Positions 1 to 9,973 of a DNA stretch of 64,000 nt are shown in pieces. Source of the stretch: Propionigenium maris DSM 9537 (lineage in GTDB: Bacteria > Fusobacteriota > Fusobacteriia > Fusobacteriales > Fusobacteriaceae). The notes beneath the pieces are model-generated. The model was given only the letters and a program-made list of their open reading frames with translations, ran no database searches and was not told where the DNA came from. The stretch lies in contig NZ_BSDY01000003.1 of assembly GCF_027925155.1 (NCBI RefSeq), positions 1-64,000 on the forward strand, written 5' to 3'. The first letter of the stretch is position 1, and each line of letters opens with the position of its first letter. The translations under genes and the position numbers were made by a program.

Positions 1-218
1 ATAGTAGTTTGAGGTATATACATTACTGGTCATATCCTTTCGAGTAGAATTTTGTGTGGTAACTCAATTATTACTCTATATTGGATATGATTTTTAATTT
101 TTTGTGAATTACTTTTGCAACACTCTAATTTATATACACTAAAATACTGCATATATTTCTTCACTTAATCTAAAGGTGTTTCAACTCTAGCTAAGAGTAG
201 GAAGGGAAAAACTAGGTT

Positions 219-1400
219 TTACTTCAACTTATCTACTATATAACCTGATATAAGAGGAAGTACAACTGACCTAGGCATACCGTGCCCTACTTCACTTGCA
301 ACTATAACATTTACACCATTATCACTTGCATCTGTCACTAACTCTGCATCTGACACAGGTGCTACAGGATCTGTAGATGTTCCTATTGACATTATATCTA
401 CAGAAGTTTTCATTTTTCCTAGATACCCTTGGTTTTCTAAGCTATACTCAGGAGCAGCTTCAGCAAACCCTTTTATGGATGTATCTAATCTGTCAGCAAG
501 AACTACCTGATTTAACATAGGAAGATAGGATACTGTCTCAGGGTTAATTCCCTTCCAAACATCACTTAAAGCTCCACAGAAGTTTACAACAGCTGTAACA
601 TCTTCTTCATTGGTAAAGGCTGTTCTAACTGCTGGTTGTCCCCCAAGGCTTGAGGCCCCTACTACTATCTTTCCGTTAAACCTAGGATCCTTCTTAATCT
701 TCTCTATAACACCTCTATGAACTATATTGGTATCTGGAGTATATGTAAGGTGTGAGTTTATTCCCATCCCAGGAAGCTCAAATGAGATATAAGCTATCCC
801 CTGCTCTGCAAGATACTCCTTAAATAACCTGTAATACTCTATTGCAAATACATCGGATCCTCCTGTAAAGATAACAACAGGATAATCCTTTCCATTCTTT
901 TCAGGAAGGTGTAGGTTGGCATACGCCTTCCCCTGAGGAGTATCCACCTCTATCTTCTCATAGTAGAATCCATCCTCCTCAACCACCTTCTGGTAGTTCT
1001 CCATAGCATTTACCACATAACTATTGTAGTTTTCCCTGCTGTCTTTAAAATAGGGGTAAGCAGAAACTGTATAGTAAGCAGCAGCTTTTTCATAGTCTCC
1101 ACTTCTTTCCGCTTCTGCTGCTATCTGATCCCACTCATACTGCCAGTTCCCATCCCCATACTCCCTTGTAGCAGTATCAAGGAATCCGTCTTTCCCCTTG
1201 TTCTCCTTAAGGATATCATTAACTACTTTAGTGATTACCCCTTCTTCAGCTCCAATGTAGGTCCAATCATCGTATTTAATTTCTCTAAGGAATATTCCGT
1301 CAAGCTCTTGATCCACTCCCCTTAAATTTTTTAGCCCTTCCTCTCCAGTAGCTATTAAAGTAGTAGCAGCCATTATTGAACCTATTATTACTTTCCTCAT
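219..1400 (-). CDS. FrsA-like alpha/beta hydrolase (esterase), probably exported
   Basis: A 393-residue protein whose C-terminal half (about 150-393) reads as an alpha/beta hydrolase of the FrsA/DUF1100 type. The nucleophile elbow is GASSLGG with Ser251 as likely nucleophile; a later STDPVAPVSD stretch can supply the acid and EVGHGM the histidine. The first 18 residues are hydrophobic (IIGSIMAATTLIA), which fits a signal peptide although no clear cleavage motif follows. The middle part (about 85-140) resembles the helical cap of this family. It lies 20 bp downstream of the outer-membrane protein gene on the same strand, so the two may be co-transcribed. The substrate cannot be told from sequence. 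Confidence 0.75.
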   Translation of the reverse strand: MRKVIIGSIMAATTLIATGEEGLKNLRGVDQELDGIFLREIKYDDWTYIGAEEGVITKVVNDILKENKGKDGFLDTATREYGDGNWQYEWDQIAAEAERSGDYEKAAAYYTVSAYPYFKDSRENYNSYVVNAMENYQKVVEEDGFYYEKIEVDTPQGKAYANLHLPEKNGKDYPVVIFTGGSDVFAIEYYRLFKEYLAEQGIAYISFELPGMGINSHLTYTPDTNIVHRGVIEKIKKDPRFNGKIVVGASSLGGQPAVRTAFTNEEDVTAVVNFCGALSDVWKGINPETVSYLPMLNQVVLADRLDTSIKGFAEAAPEYSLENQGYLGKMKTSVDIMSIGTSTDPVAPVSDAELVTDASDNGVNVIVASEVGHGMPRSVVLPLISGYIVDKLK

Positions 1401-1420
1401 CTTAAAACCTCCCTATATCT

Positions 1421-2173
1421 CTAAAATTTATACTTGAACCCAGCTCCAACTTCATAGATAAAGTTATTATCCACTATTGGTGAATCATCTATTTCTCCTG
1501 AAAGATACTTTACTCCGCCAAAACCAACTAAGGCAAAACTTTCATTAAGATCATGCTCTGCCATTAATTCGATACCATATTCTTGAGAAGAGCCGGCATT
1601 ATACTCCTTTTTTATCCCCTCATTCTTAGCTGCTTCATCCTTAGTTACCCCAAAGTAGTAGTCCGTGTAGGAAGAATCATTGAATGCGGCATATACTGAA
1701 GGTCTAATAATAGTTTTTTCCCCTATAAAGTACAGTTTACTCCCTTCTAAAGTGTATCTGTTTCCCTCACTCCCTAAAGCTATCCTTGCTGTTAATTCAT
1801 AATCCTCTGGAAGCTTATAGGTAAGTTCTAGTCCACCTTCAAATTGTGTGTCTCTGTCATCAATATCTTGGTAACCTTTATCTAGATCTCCACCTTCAAC
1901 TTCATAGCCTCCCATAAAATCAGCAAAAGCACTAACTTTGAATCTTTCAGTTTCAAAGGCTTCATACCCCAGTTCAGTTCCCCTTAAGTATAGTTTCTTA
2001 TATTTAAGGTCTAACACTGGAATAGGACTTCCCTCTGTCCCAACACCTTTATACGGGCTCCTTTCTGCCATAAGTCCAATACCTACATCAGCCTTCCAAG
2101 ACCTCTCCTCCTCTTCTGCATATAATCCTGTAGTTAACCCTGTAAGTATAAGCAGGGTCATTAATCTTTTCAT
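1421..2173 (-). CDS. MipA/OmpV-family outer-membrane protein
   Basis: A 250-residue protein with a signal peptide (MKRLMTLLILTGLTTGLYA) and alternating beta-strand pattern ending in ...GAGFKYKF, with the terminal Phe expected of an outer-membrane barrel. The N-terminal part (VGIGLMAERSPYKG, then LDLKYKKLYLRG) matches the MipA/OmpV family, whose members are scaffolds or porin-like proteins of unclear function. It is transcribed divergently from the tolC-type gene of the efflux operon, sharing a 279-bp intergenic region, so it could answer to the same two-component system. That link is inference. Confidence 0.75.
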   Translation of the reverse strand: MKRLMTLLILTGLTTGLYAEEEERSWKADVGIGLMAERSPYKGVGTEGSPIPVLDLKYKKLYLRGTELGYEAFETERFKVSAFADFMGGYEVEGGDLDKGYQDIDDRDTQFEGGLELTYKLPEDYELTARIALGSEGNRYTLEGSKLYFIGEKTIIRPSVYAAFNDSSYTDYYFGVTKDEAAKNEGIKKEYNAGSSQEYGIELMAEHDLNESFALVGFGGVKYLSGEIDDSPIVDNNFIYEVGAGFKYKF

Positions 2174-2222
2174 GTAGTGCCTCCTTTAAGTTTTAGATAT
2201 TCGTTATGATACAACCTAAAGC

Positions 2223-2256
2223 TTAGCTGAAACTTAAGTTTGAAATTTAGCTGAAA
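2223..2256. promoter_or_regulatory. Direct repeat TTAGCTGAAA in the divergent mipA/tolC promoter region
   Basis: TTAGCTGAAA occurs at 2223-2232 and again at 2247-2256, 24 bp apart, with AACTTAAGTTT between them and a similar AATTTAAGTTT near 2385. OmpR-type response regulators usually bind tandem direct repeats, and one is encoded in the operon downstream. This is a candidate operator only. Confidence 0.3.
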
Positions 2257-2452
2257 TATTGTTCGGTTTATTTAAATTTCTTGTCTTTAAATTGTTCCTT
2301 AATAATATCTAAATGGTTTTATATCTTGGTGATCTCTGCTTAAAGTAATAAATATTTAAAGTATTTTCTTTAAATTAAAATAGAATTTAAGTTTAAAATC
2401 AGTTTCATACCCTAAACTAAATAATAAACTATATTAAAGGGAGAAAAAGATT

Positions 2453-3673
2453 ATGAAGAGAAGTTATTGGTTTATCTATTTGTTGATTTCTTTAAATCTA
2501 TTTGGCAAAACTATTACACTAGAGGAAGCAGTAGAACTAGCCAGCCACCAAAATTTAGATATCCAGGAAAAAGTATTTGAAGAAAAGATACAAGAAAAGC
2601 GTGCTTATAGCAAAAAGAAGGACCTCCTTCCAAAATTAAGTGCCACAACTACCCTTGAAGACTCTGAGGGCAGTGGAAATAAAAGCAGTGAAACAGACCT
2701 GCTTTTCAGGGGGACTTTATATAATGGAGGAAAGATTATTAATTCCATAAACCTCGAGGAAAAGCGACATGAAGTTTCAACTTTAGCTAAAGATATCGAT
2801 AAGAAAAATATTGAATTTTTAATAAAAAAATCTTACCTGGAATGTCTGAAAGCCATCGACAGAAGGAACATTGTTTTAAAAAGTTTAGAATTTTATGAGA
2901 AATCTTATGAAAAAAACAAAGAGTTAAAGGAACTTAACCTTATAACAAGGGCCGACCTCTTAGCAGTTAAAAGTGAACTCTCTAAAAGAAGATTGGACCT
3001 GATACAGGCTGAAAATACCATAGAGAGTTTAAAAATTTCTCTGAAAAAACTAATGGGACTCACAGATGAAGATACCCTGGAACTTGTTTCAATTGAAGGT
3101 GTAAACTACTTGGCTGAAGAGCCCGCTGCTCCAGAAATTTTAAAGGAGAATATGGAGATTAACTTGAGTAATATCGAGGTTGAAATAGCCGGATTAGAAA
3201 AAAAAATCTCTTTAGGTAATTTTGCTCCAGAAGTCACCTACCATATGGGCTTTAATGAGACTCAGGATAGCTTTTCAGATACATACAGTGATTTTCAGGG
3301 GATAGCAAGTATCTCCTTTAAGCTTGATATTTTCAGCTGGGGTCAGAGGATTGATGAAGTAACAATAGCTCAGATGGAAGTAGATCGAAAAAAAATCTCT
3401 CAAAAGAATAGTGTGGATCTTCAAAATGAAAGGTTAAACCTTCTGAAAAATGATTTAAACTCCTTGGAGGAAGGAGTTGCTCAAAGTAAAACAGCCCTTG
3501 AAAATTTCCAAGAAAAATTCAAATATTATGAAGAATCTTATGTGCATAAACTTATAAGTTTAGATGAGTACCTTGACAGTGAGCAGGATCTATTAGATGA
3601 AAGGTCAAGGTTTATAGGTCTTAACTACGACTACAAAATAAAAAAAGAAGAGATATTAACACTACTTAAATAG
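2453..3673 (+). CDS. TolC-family outer-membrane efflux protein
   Basis: A 406-residue protein with a signal peptide (to about residue 18, LNLFGKTITLEEAVELA) followed by two similar helical halves, as in TolC-family outer-membrane channels. The start TITLEEAVELASHQN and the coiled-coil segments near 135-200 and 330-400 are typical. It opens a five-gene operon: channel, membrane-fusion protein, RND pump, response regulator, histidine kinase. The ribosome site is AAGGGAGAAA before ATG. It would form the outer-membrane exit duct of the tripartite pump. Codon use is strongly A/T-ending, unlike genes after 10.8 kb. Confidence 0.85.
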   Translation: MKRSYWFIYLLISLNLFGKTITLEEAVELASHQNLDIQEKVFEEKIQEKRAYSKKKDLLPKLSATTTLEDSEGSGNKSSETDLLFRGTLYNGGKIINSINLEEKRHEVSTLAKDIDKKNIEFLIKKSYLECLKAIDRRNIVLKSLEFYEKSYEKNKELKELNLITRADLLAVKSELSKRRLDLIQAENTIESLKISLKKLMGLTDEDTLELVSIEGVNYLAEEPAAPEILKENMEINLSNIEVEIAGLEKKISLGNFAPEVTYHMGFNETQDSFSDTYSDFQGIASISFKLDIFSWGQRIDEVTIAQMEVDRKKISQKNSVDLQNERLNLLKNDLNSLEEGVAQSKTALENFQEKFKYYEESYVHKLISLDEYLDSEQDLLDERSRFIGLNYDYKIKKEEILTLLK

Positions 3674-3684
3674 GGGGAATTGAA

Positions 3685-4653
3685 ATGAAAAAAATATTTT
3701 TTTTGTTTATATTAACGATAACTTTGACTAATGCGAGTAATTTAGAGACTTTAACGATAATGGGTGAAAAGGTGCCTCATTGGGTAGAGTATACTGCTAA
3801 GACATCCTATGCTGACAAAGTTGACATAATAAGTGAGGAGCCTGGTTATGTTAAAGTCATTAATTTTAAGAATGGAGATAATATAAAAAAAGGAGATATT
3901 GTAGTTGTATTAGAGAATAGAGAGCTTTTCATAGAGGAGGGACAGGCAAGAAAAGCCCTTGAAATGGATGAGATAACGTATAAAAAATATGAAAAATTAT
4001 ACAGTAAAGAACTCATTTCAGAAAGTGAACTTTTTACATACAGACAAAATTATCTGGAGAGCAAAAAAGATTATAACCTTATCGAAAAAAGAGTTGATGA
4101 CTTAAAGATAAGAGCACAGGTCTCTGGAATAGTAGGGAACATTGAAGTAGAAATAGGGAATAAAATTGAAGCAGGAAATAAAATTGCTTCAACTGCTTCA
4201 AGAAGCTTAATGGAAGTAACCGGATATATCCCAACAGAAGAGATTAATAATATAAGAGTCAATGATGCTATTGATATCAACTTTTCTGAATTAAAAATTA
4301 AGGAAAAAGGAAGGATAACAGAAATTAATCCATTTGTTGATGAAAAAATCAAAAAATATCGGATAAAGGGAACATTTGAAAATTCTACTCCCTATCTTCT
4401 TGACAATATTTATACTAATGTCCAAATAAATATTTCACCTGAAACTGGAATCTTAATACCTAAAAGCTCGATAATCTATTATGACCTTGAAACATATGCC
4501 TATGTCATTAAGGATGGAGTTGTAAATAGAAAGAAGATAACTCTAGGTAGAGAAGTAAAAGATCAATTTATTGTTTTAAGTGGCCTAGAAATAGGAGAAA
4601 CATTAATTATAAATGACCTTTATAACATTACCAGAGGACAAAAGATTAATTAG
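3685..4653 (+). CDS. RND efflux periplasmic adaptor (membrane-fusion protein)
   Basis: A 322-residue periplasmic adaptor with an N-terminal signal peptide (MKKIFFLFILTITLTNA). The lipoyl/barrel halves are visible: VDIISEEPGYVKVINFKNGDNIKKGDIVV near 50-80 and the matching half IRAQVSGIVGNIEVEIGNKI near 145-165, separated by a short coiled-coil hairpin. A C-terminal beta-barrel region ends in GEVIGETLIINDLYNITRG-type sequence. It starts 11 bp after the TolC-type gene and ends 9 bp before the pump gene. It should bridge the pump and the outer-membrane channel. Confidence 0.85.
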   Translation: MKKIFFLFILTITLTNASNLETLTIMGEKVPHWVEYTAKTSYADKVDIISEEPGYVKVINFKNGDNIKKGDIVVVLENRELFIEEGQARKALEMDEITYKKYEKLYSKELISESELFTYRQNYLESKKDYNLIEKRVDDLKIRAQVSGIVGNIEVEIGNKIEAGNKIASTASRSLMEVTGYIPTEEINNIRVNDAIDINFSELKIKEKGRITEINPFVDEKIKKYRIKGTFENSTPYLLDNIYTNVQINISPETGILIPKSSIIYYDLETYAYVIKDGVVNRKKITLGREVKDQFIVLSGLEIGETLIINDLYNITRGQKIN

Positions 4654-4662
4654 GAGGATGTT

Positions 4663-7600
4663 ATGAAAAAAAAGTCGACCATGGTTTTAGACAAGATAAT
4701 GCAGCTAAATAAAGGAGTTATAGTTATATATATAATGCTAATATTCGGAGGAGTATACTCCTTATTTTCCCTCCCTACAGAGTTTTATCCAAATTTTGAC
4801 AGACCTTCTACTGAAACACTTACAGTATGGGAAGGAGCCTCCTCCAGCGAAGTAGAGAAGTATATAAGTAAACCTTTAGAAGACCTATTATATACGCTAG
4901 ATGATGTATATAAAATAACTTCAAACTCTTCCAATGGAAAAAGTGTCATAACAACAGAGTTCAACTACGGAATAGATGCTGACATAAAGGCTTTAATGGT
5001 TCAAAATGAAATTCAAAATATATTAAATGATCTCCCTACAGATCTTGATGATGGCCCAAGTACCAGTAATGGACTAGCCAAGGATGAGGTGATATCATAT
5101 AATATCTTTGGAAATGAACTTTGGGAAGTAAGTGATTACGCTAAAAATACACTCAAGCGAGAACTGGAAGGCGTTGAAGGTATAGGATCAGTAGTAGTAG
5201 AAGGGGCACTTATTAAAAAGATAGATGTCGCTCTAAATACTGTCCTTCTCTCAAGGTACGATATATCGGTTCTTGAGATAGTAGAAAAGATAAGATCAGC
5301 TCACTCCTATATTCCTCTTGGAGAAGTGAAAACTTCAGAAAATAATCTCAGTGTACTCTATGATGGAAAGCTAAAAAACATCGAAAACATAGAGAAGATT
5401 GTTGTAAGAACAGATGGAGAAAGTAAAATATACCTTAAAGATATAGCAAAGGTGGAGATTGGATACAGGGACCTTGATACTATCTACACGGTAAATGGTA
5501 AAAATGCTGTTTATGTAAAAGTTCTTAGAGAGGAAGGAGAGGACTTTATAGAGGTCGCTCAAAGAGTAAGAGAAAAAATTGAAGAAATCAACCTGCAGCT
5601 CCCATCTGCTATTGAAATTTCGGAGGGAGAAGTCCCTGCCGACGAAATATCTACATCTGTGAGTGTATTAAAAAGTAATGGAGCTATGGGTTTCTTCCTG
5701 GCAATTATAGTTATTTTTGTATTTTTAAGGAATTTAGGGGCTTCTGGAATTATAGGAATAAGTATTCCAACTTCGTTTTTAATAACATTTTTATCCTTTA
5801 AATTTTTTGATGTTACTCTTAATATGCTCACTCTTATGGGACTCTCCCTAGGTGTCGGGATGTTAGTAGACAACTCTGTTGTTGTCCTAGACAGCATTGA
5901 AAGTCATGTTTCCAAATATGGTAAGAGCAGAAAAACCATTGAAGAAGCTGTTTCAAAGGTAATCTCACCAATAACTGCTGCTACTATTACTTCAGTAATA
6001 GTTTTTGTCCCAATATTTATGATAGGAGGAATGGCAACGGAGATATTCAAGGATATGGCATTTGCGATTATAGCATCTATAACGGCTTCCCTCATAGTTG
6101 CAGCTACTTTAATCCCTATAATATCAGAAACTTTTTCCTGGAATGTAAAAAATAAAGGAATTAAATTAGAAAGTTTAAAGTATTTTTATGAAAAAATATT
6201 AATGACAGCTTTAAGAAGGAAATATTTAACAATTGTTACAGCTATATTGATACTTTTCTCCAGCTTTTTTCTTATTACCCTTATTGACATTAATTTTTTA
6301 GCTGACTCAGATGAGGGGTACTATGGGATTCTGGTGGAGACACCTAGAAACTATTCTCTAACAAAAAAGGATGAATTAACTAAAAAAATTGATATCCTTA
6401 TAGAGGAGGACCATAATACTCAATGGTATAGTAAGAAGGTCAGTGATGAAGGTATCATCTATAATGTAGCTTTAGTAGAGGAACGATCAAAAAGTGCTAT
6501 GGAGATAAGAGATTCTATGAGAAATACTATCGGTAAGGTCCCTGATGCTAAATTAAACTACTTTTTAGATGCAGGATACGGATCTGAAAAGGATATCGAG
6601 CTTTCTATATCCTCAAAAGACATAAACCTTTTAAAGAGAAATATGGATCAGGTCATCGATAGTCTCTCCAAGGTAGATGGTATAACTGATATTACCTCAT
6701 CCTATAAAGATATGTTGCCACAAATGTACATGTCCATCGATAGAGAGAAGTTAAGAGACTATGGACTTACCGAGGCAGAGTTAAACGAAATGATTGCTGT
6801 TCAAGTTAATGGTATAGATGCCACATATTTAAACTCAGAAAATGATAAAGTAGATATTGTTGTAAGACTAAATAAAATAGAAAGAGACTCCATTAAAGAC
6901 ATAAGAAATATTTATGTTGATCTCCCAAATGGAGGAAAAATTAAGCTTAATCAATTAGTTGATTTAAAGATAAGAAGTGACCTTACAACTCTTTCTAAAG
7001 AAAATAGGAATCCATACTTTAATTTTTCAGCTAATGTAAAGGAAGGGTATAGAGGCTCAATTGTTAAAGAGAAGTTACTTGCCACTTTAAATGAAATGAA
7101 GCTTCCCCATGGAATTAATTTTAGATTTATAGGAGAAGCAGAGGATCAGAGCGAGGTTATGACATCTTTAGCTGTTTCCTTTATAGCTGCAATAGGACTG
7201 ATTTACTTTGTACTGGTCCTACAATTCAATTCAGTTTGTTTACCGTTAATAATTATGGGGGCTATTCCTCTATCATTTACAGGTGTTCTTTTTGGGCTTT
7301 TTATTACAAATACAAACTTTGATATACTGGCTATGATAGGGGTTATCATTCTTTCAGGAGTTATCGTTAATAATTCACTTGTATTGATTGAATATATCCG
7401 TCAGCTTGAACTCCAAGGTATTGGTATTAAAGAAGCAATTCTAGAAGGAGGAAAGGAAAGGATCAGGCCTATTTTAATTACTACTTTTACTACAGTTATT
7501 GGAATGATACCAATGACTTTAGGAGTTGGACAGGGAAGTGAAATATACATTGCTATGGCTAGGGGAATGAGTACAGGTCTGATACTTTCAACCTTACTTA

Positions 7601-7707
7601 CACTTATAGTTATTCCTACCCTCTATTATGTTTTTAGAGAAAAAGCTTACCAGAGAGATAAAAGATCTGAATGCTCAAAAAAATCGGAGCAACCATGCCT
7701 TCAATAA
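4663..7707 (+). CDS. RND-family efflux pump (AcrB/CzcA/HAE type inner-membrane transporter)
   Basis: A 1014-residue permease with the duplicated RND architecture: TM1 near residues 18-35, a large periplasmic loop to about 335, a TM2-TM6 block (GMLVDNSVVVLDS, carrying the proton-relay Asp in TM4) near 335-490, TM7 near 520, a second loop, then TM8-TM12 with GVIILSGVIVNNSLVLIEY near 890. The organisation suggests proton- or sodium-driven export of hydrophobic compounds. It is preceded by its own adaptor and channel and followed 61 bp later by a regulator pair. Substrate is unknown. Confidence 0.88.
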   Translation: MKKKSTMVLDKIMQLNKGVIVIYIMLIFGGVYSLFSLPTEFYPNFDRPSTETLTVWEGASSSEVEKYISKPLEDLLYTLDDVYKITSNSSNGKSVITTEFNYGIDADIKALMVQNEIQNILNDLPTDLDDGPSTSNGLAKDEVISYNIFGNELWEVSDYAKNTLKRELEGVEGIGSVVVEGALIKKIDVALNTVLLSRYDISVLEIVEKIRSAHSYIPLGEVKTSENNLSVLYDGKLKNIENIEKIVVRTDGESKIYLKDIAKVEIGYRDLDTIYTVNGKNAVYVKVLREEGEDFIEVAQRVREKIEEINLQLPSAIEISEGEVPADEISTSVSVLKSNGAMGFFLAIIVIFVFLRNLGASGIIGISIPTSFLITFLSFKFFDVTLNMLTLMGLSLGVGMLVDNSVVVLDSIESHVSKYGKSRKTIEEAVSKVISPITAATITSVIVFVPIFMIGGMATEIFKDMAFAIIASITASLIVAATLIPIISETFSWNVKNKGIKLESLKYFYEKILMTALRRKYLTIVTAILILFSSFFLITLIDINFLADSDEGYYGILVETPRNYSLTKKDELTKKIDILIEEDHNTQWYSKKVSDEGIIYNVALVEERSKSAMEIRDSMRNTIGKVPDAKLNYFLDAGYGSEKDIELSISSKDINLLKRNMDQVIDSLSKVDGITDITSSYKDMLPQMYMSIDREKLRDYGLTEAELNEMIAVQVNGIDATYLNSENDKVDIVVRLNKIERDSIKDIRNIYVDLPNGGKIKLNQLVDLKIRSDLTTLSKENRNPYFNFSANVKEGYRGSIVKEKLLATLNEMKLPHGINFRFIGEAEDQSEVMTSLAVSFIAAIGLIYFVLVLQFNSVCLPLIIMGAIPLSFTGVLFGLFITNTNFDILAMIGVIILSGVIVNNSLVLIEYIRQLELQGIGIKEAILEGGKERIRPILITTFTTVIGMIPMTLGVGQGSEIYIAMARGMSTGLILSTLLTLIVIPTLYYVFREKAYQRDKRSECSKKSEQPCLQ

Positions 7708-7768
7708 CTTTTAAAATTAGGTTGTTTAAAAATTTGAATAGCCATTATATTTAAAGAAAGGAAAAAAT

Positions 7769-8440
7769 ATGGAAGACAAAATATTAATTGTAGAGGATGA
7801 TCGAAATATTTCTAATATTCTAAAGCTTCAACTAGAAAGACAAGGATATGAAGTTACATGTGCTTTTGATGGTTTAGAAGGAATTAAAATGGCAAAAAAA
7901 CATAAACCCCATTTGATTCTTTTAGATTGGATGCTTCCCCAGATCTCTGGAACAGAGGTGTGTAAAATACTTAAAAAGGTGATGGATGCTCCAATAATAT
8001 TTCTTACAAGTAAAGCAAGAGAAGGAGATATAATAGAAGGATTAGAAGTTGGGGGAGATGACTACATTACTAAACCTTTTAAGTTTGAAATTGTTCATGC
8101 AAGAATCCGCGCAAACTTAAGAAAGTATTCTGGAAGTAAAATAGGCAAGTTAAAATTTAAGGAAATATCTATAGATATCTCCTCTAATATTGCCTACTAT
8201 GAAGATAACCCCATGGAACTTACTAAACTAGAGTACCTGCTTTTAACACTTCTTCTTTCAAATCCCAAATCCATATTATCTAAAAACAGGATAATACATG
8301 AGCTCTGGGGGGATTTTGAGGATGATCATACAAAGGGAAACAACCTTGAAGTTGTAATTAATAGTCTCAGGAAAAAACTATCATCTGACAAGAAAAAATA
8401 TATTAAAACACACAGAGGGAGAGGATATGGTCTTATTTAA
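7769..8440 (+). CDS. OmpR-family response regulator of the efflux operon
   Basis: A 223-residue two-domain regulator. The receiver has the acidic pair (VEDDRN), the phosphorylation Asp in LILLDWMLP near residue 52, and the conserved Lys in ITKPFKF. The C-terminal winged helix reads TKLEYLLLTLLL...LWGD...VVINSLRKKL...IKTHRGRGYGL. The gene lies directly behind the pump and overlaps the kinase gene by 14 bp, so the pair very likely controls the pump operon. Confidence 0.88.
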   Translation: MEDKILIVEDDRNISNILKLQLERQGYEVTCAFDGLEGIKMAKKHKPHLILLDWMLPQISGTEVCKILKKVMDAPIIFLTSKAREGDIIEGLEVGGDDYITKPFKFEIVHARIRANLRKYSGSKIGKLKFKEISIDISSNIAYYEDNPMELTKLEYLLLTLLLSNPKSILSKNRIIHELWGDFEDDHTKGNNLEVVINSLRKKLSSDKKKYIKTHRGRGYGLI

Positions 8441-9782
8441 AAAACTATGGCATAAAGTTGCGATAGTTTACTCTTTAATTATTATGGCTTTATTTTTCAT
8501 CTTTATTGCAGTTCTTCAAAACACGTTTTTAGCGTATTTTGAAGATAAGGAATATCCTATGTATTCAGATTTAACAAATAATATTGAACTATTTATAGAA
8601 TCTAAGGAGGAAATTAACGGTAAAGACTTGGAAGGGTTTATTCGAGAAGGAGACCTCTTAAGTAAAGTAGATATATTGCTATATGATGATAGTGGAAAAA
8701 TGATTTTGGGAGATAAAAAATACCATGAACTTCTTCAAAACTATGAGTTGCATATTGATATGAAGGATGGAATGATTATAGAGCCCCGGGATAATCCAGA
8801 TGATCATGATTACTTCATTCTTGAGAGGAAATATAAAAAAATAGATGGGACATTATACCTAGTAAAACAAATTGATAAATATACAACATTTTATTTAAAA
8901 ATGGAAAGATTTGCTATATCCTTTGCGGTATTGTTGTCAACTTTGTTTATATTTCTCAGTTTAATAACCTCCAGATGGCTATTGAATCCAATCTTTAAAA
9001 TATTACAAGATGTTAAAAAAATTGAAATTGAAGGCAGTACAAGTCTTTTGACAGAACAATACCCTGAAGAGGAATTTAAAAAAATTGTTCAACTACAAAA
9101 TAGTTTTATTAAAAAAATCAGAAATTATATAAGTAGAGAAAAGAAGTTTATATCCAATGCCTCTCATGAACTTTTGACCCCTGTAACTGTAATAAAAGGT
9201 TATACAGAGGTGTTAAGATGGGGAAGTGACGATAAAGAGGTTTTAAACAGTGCTTTAGATACTATCGAAAATGAAACCGAAAGAATGGAAGAACTTATGA
9301 GATCTTTAATGGTATTGTCTAAGATAGAAGAAACAGAAAAGAACATTCTCGTTCCGTTGGATATGAAAAAAATTGTTGAAGAAGAGGGAAAGCGCCTTCA
9401 AGGAGTATATGAAAGAAAAATTAGAGTTAAAAGTGAGAAGAGTATTATCCTGGGAGAAGAGCAGCTTTTAAAGCTACTTCTGGGAGAAGTTGTAAAAAAT
9501 GCTGTAAAATATAGTCAAGAAGATATAAAAATAAATCTCTACACCGATAAAAATAAGGTGATTTTAATTATAAAGGATCAAGGGGAAGGAATATCTTCAG
9601 ATTATTTAAAGGAGATATTTCAAAGGTTCTCTCAAGAGGATAATTCAAAGGGGAGCAAGGGATTTGGTCTAGGTCTTGCAATTGTAAAAGATATATCTAA
9701 GCTTCACCAAGGAATGGTAGAGATAAAAAGTGTTCAGGAAGAGGGGACAGAGGTTAAAGTAACTTTTCCAAGAGCAAATTGA
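8427..9782 (+). CDS. Sensor histidine kinase of the efflux operon
   Basis: A 451-residue membrane kinase: TM near 11-32, an extracytoplasmic sensor of about 120 residues, TM near 160-180, a HAMP-like linker, the H-box FISNASHELLTPVTV, and an HATPase domain with N-box (EVVKNAVKYSQ), G1 (DQGEGIS) and G2 (GFGLGLAIV). The leucine in HELLTP replaces the more usual arginine of HELRTP. It shares 14 bp with the regulator gene. A terminator follows at 9796. Confidence 0.87.
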   Translation: MVLFKKLWHKVAIVYSLIIMALFFIFIAVLQNTFLAYFEDKEYPMYSDLTNNIELFIESKEEINGKDLEGFIREGDLLSKVDILLYDDSGKMILGDKKYHELLQNYELHIDMKDGMIIEPRDNPDDHDYFILERKYKKIDGTLYLVKQIDKYTTFYLKMERFAISFAVLLSTLFIFLSLITSRWLLNPIFKILQDVKKIEIEGSTSLLTEQYPEEEFKKIVQLQNSFIKKIRNYISREKKFISNASHELLTPVTVIKGYTEVLRWGSDDKEVLNSALDTIENETERMEELMRSLMVLSKIEETEKNILVPLDMKKIVEEEGKRLQGVYERKIRVKSEKSIILGEEQLLKLLLGEVVKNAVKYSQEDIKINLYTDKNKVILIIKDQGEGISSDYLKEIFQRFSQEDNSKGSKGFGLGLAIVKDISKLHQGMVEIKSVQEEGTEVKVTFPRAN

Positions 9783-9795
9783 ATTTATAACTATT

Positions 9796-9821
9796 AAAAG
9801 GAGCTATCAAAGCTCCTTTTA
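9796..9821 (+). terminator. Rho-independent terminator after the efflux operon
   Basis: AAAGGAGCT and AGCTCCTTT form a nine-pair stem closing a short loop, followed by T-rich sequence, 14 bp after the kinase stop. Confidence 0.85.
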
Positions 9822-9973
9822 AATTGGAAATGTATAACTGTTTTTATTTAAAATTAATTCCCCATAAATAAGGTTAATCTAAGATATGGAGTTTATAATC
9901 ATGTTAAGCCAAGAAGAGGAAACGTCTATAAATAGCTGAAGTTAAATAAACGAAAAATTTGGAGGGAATAAAC

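Noticed and set aside
9901-9939. 12-codon ATG...TGA frame before the 89-aa gene
   Set aside because: Too short, no good ribosome site and no regulatory pattern such as a hairpin after it.
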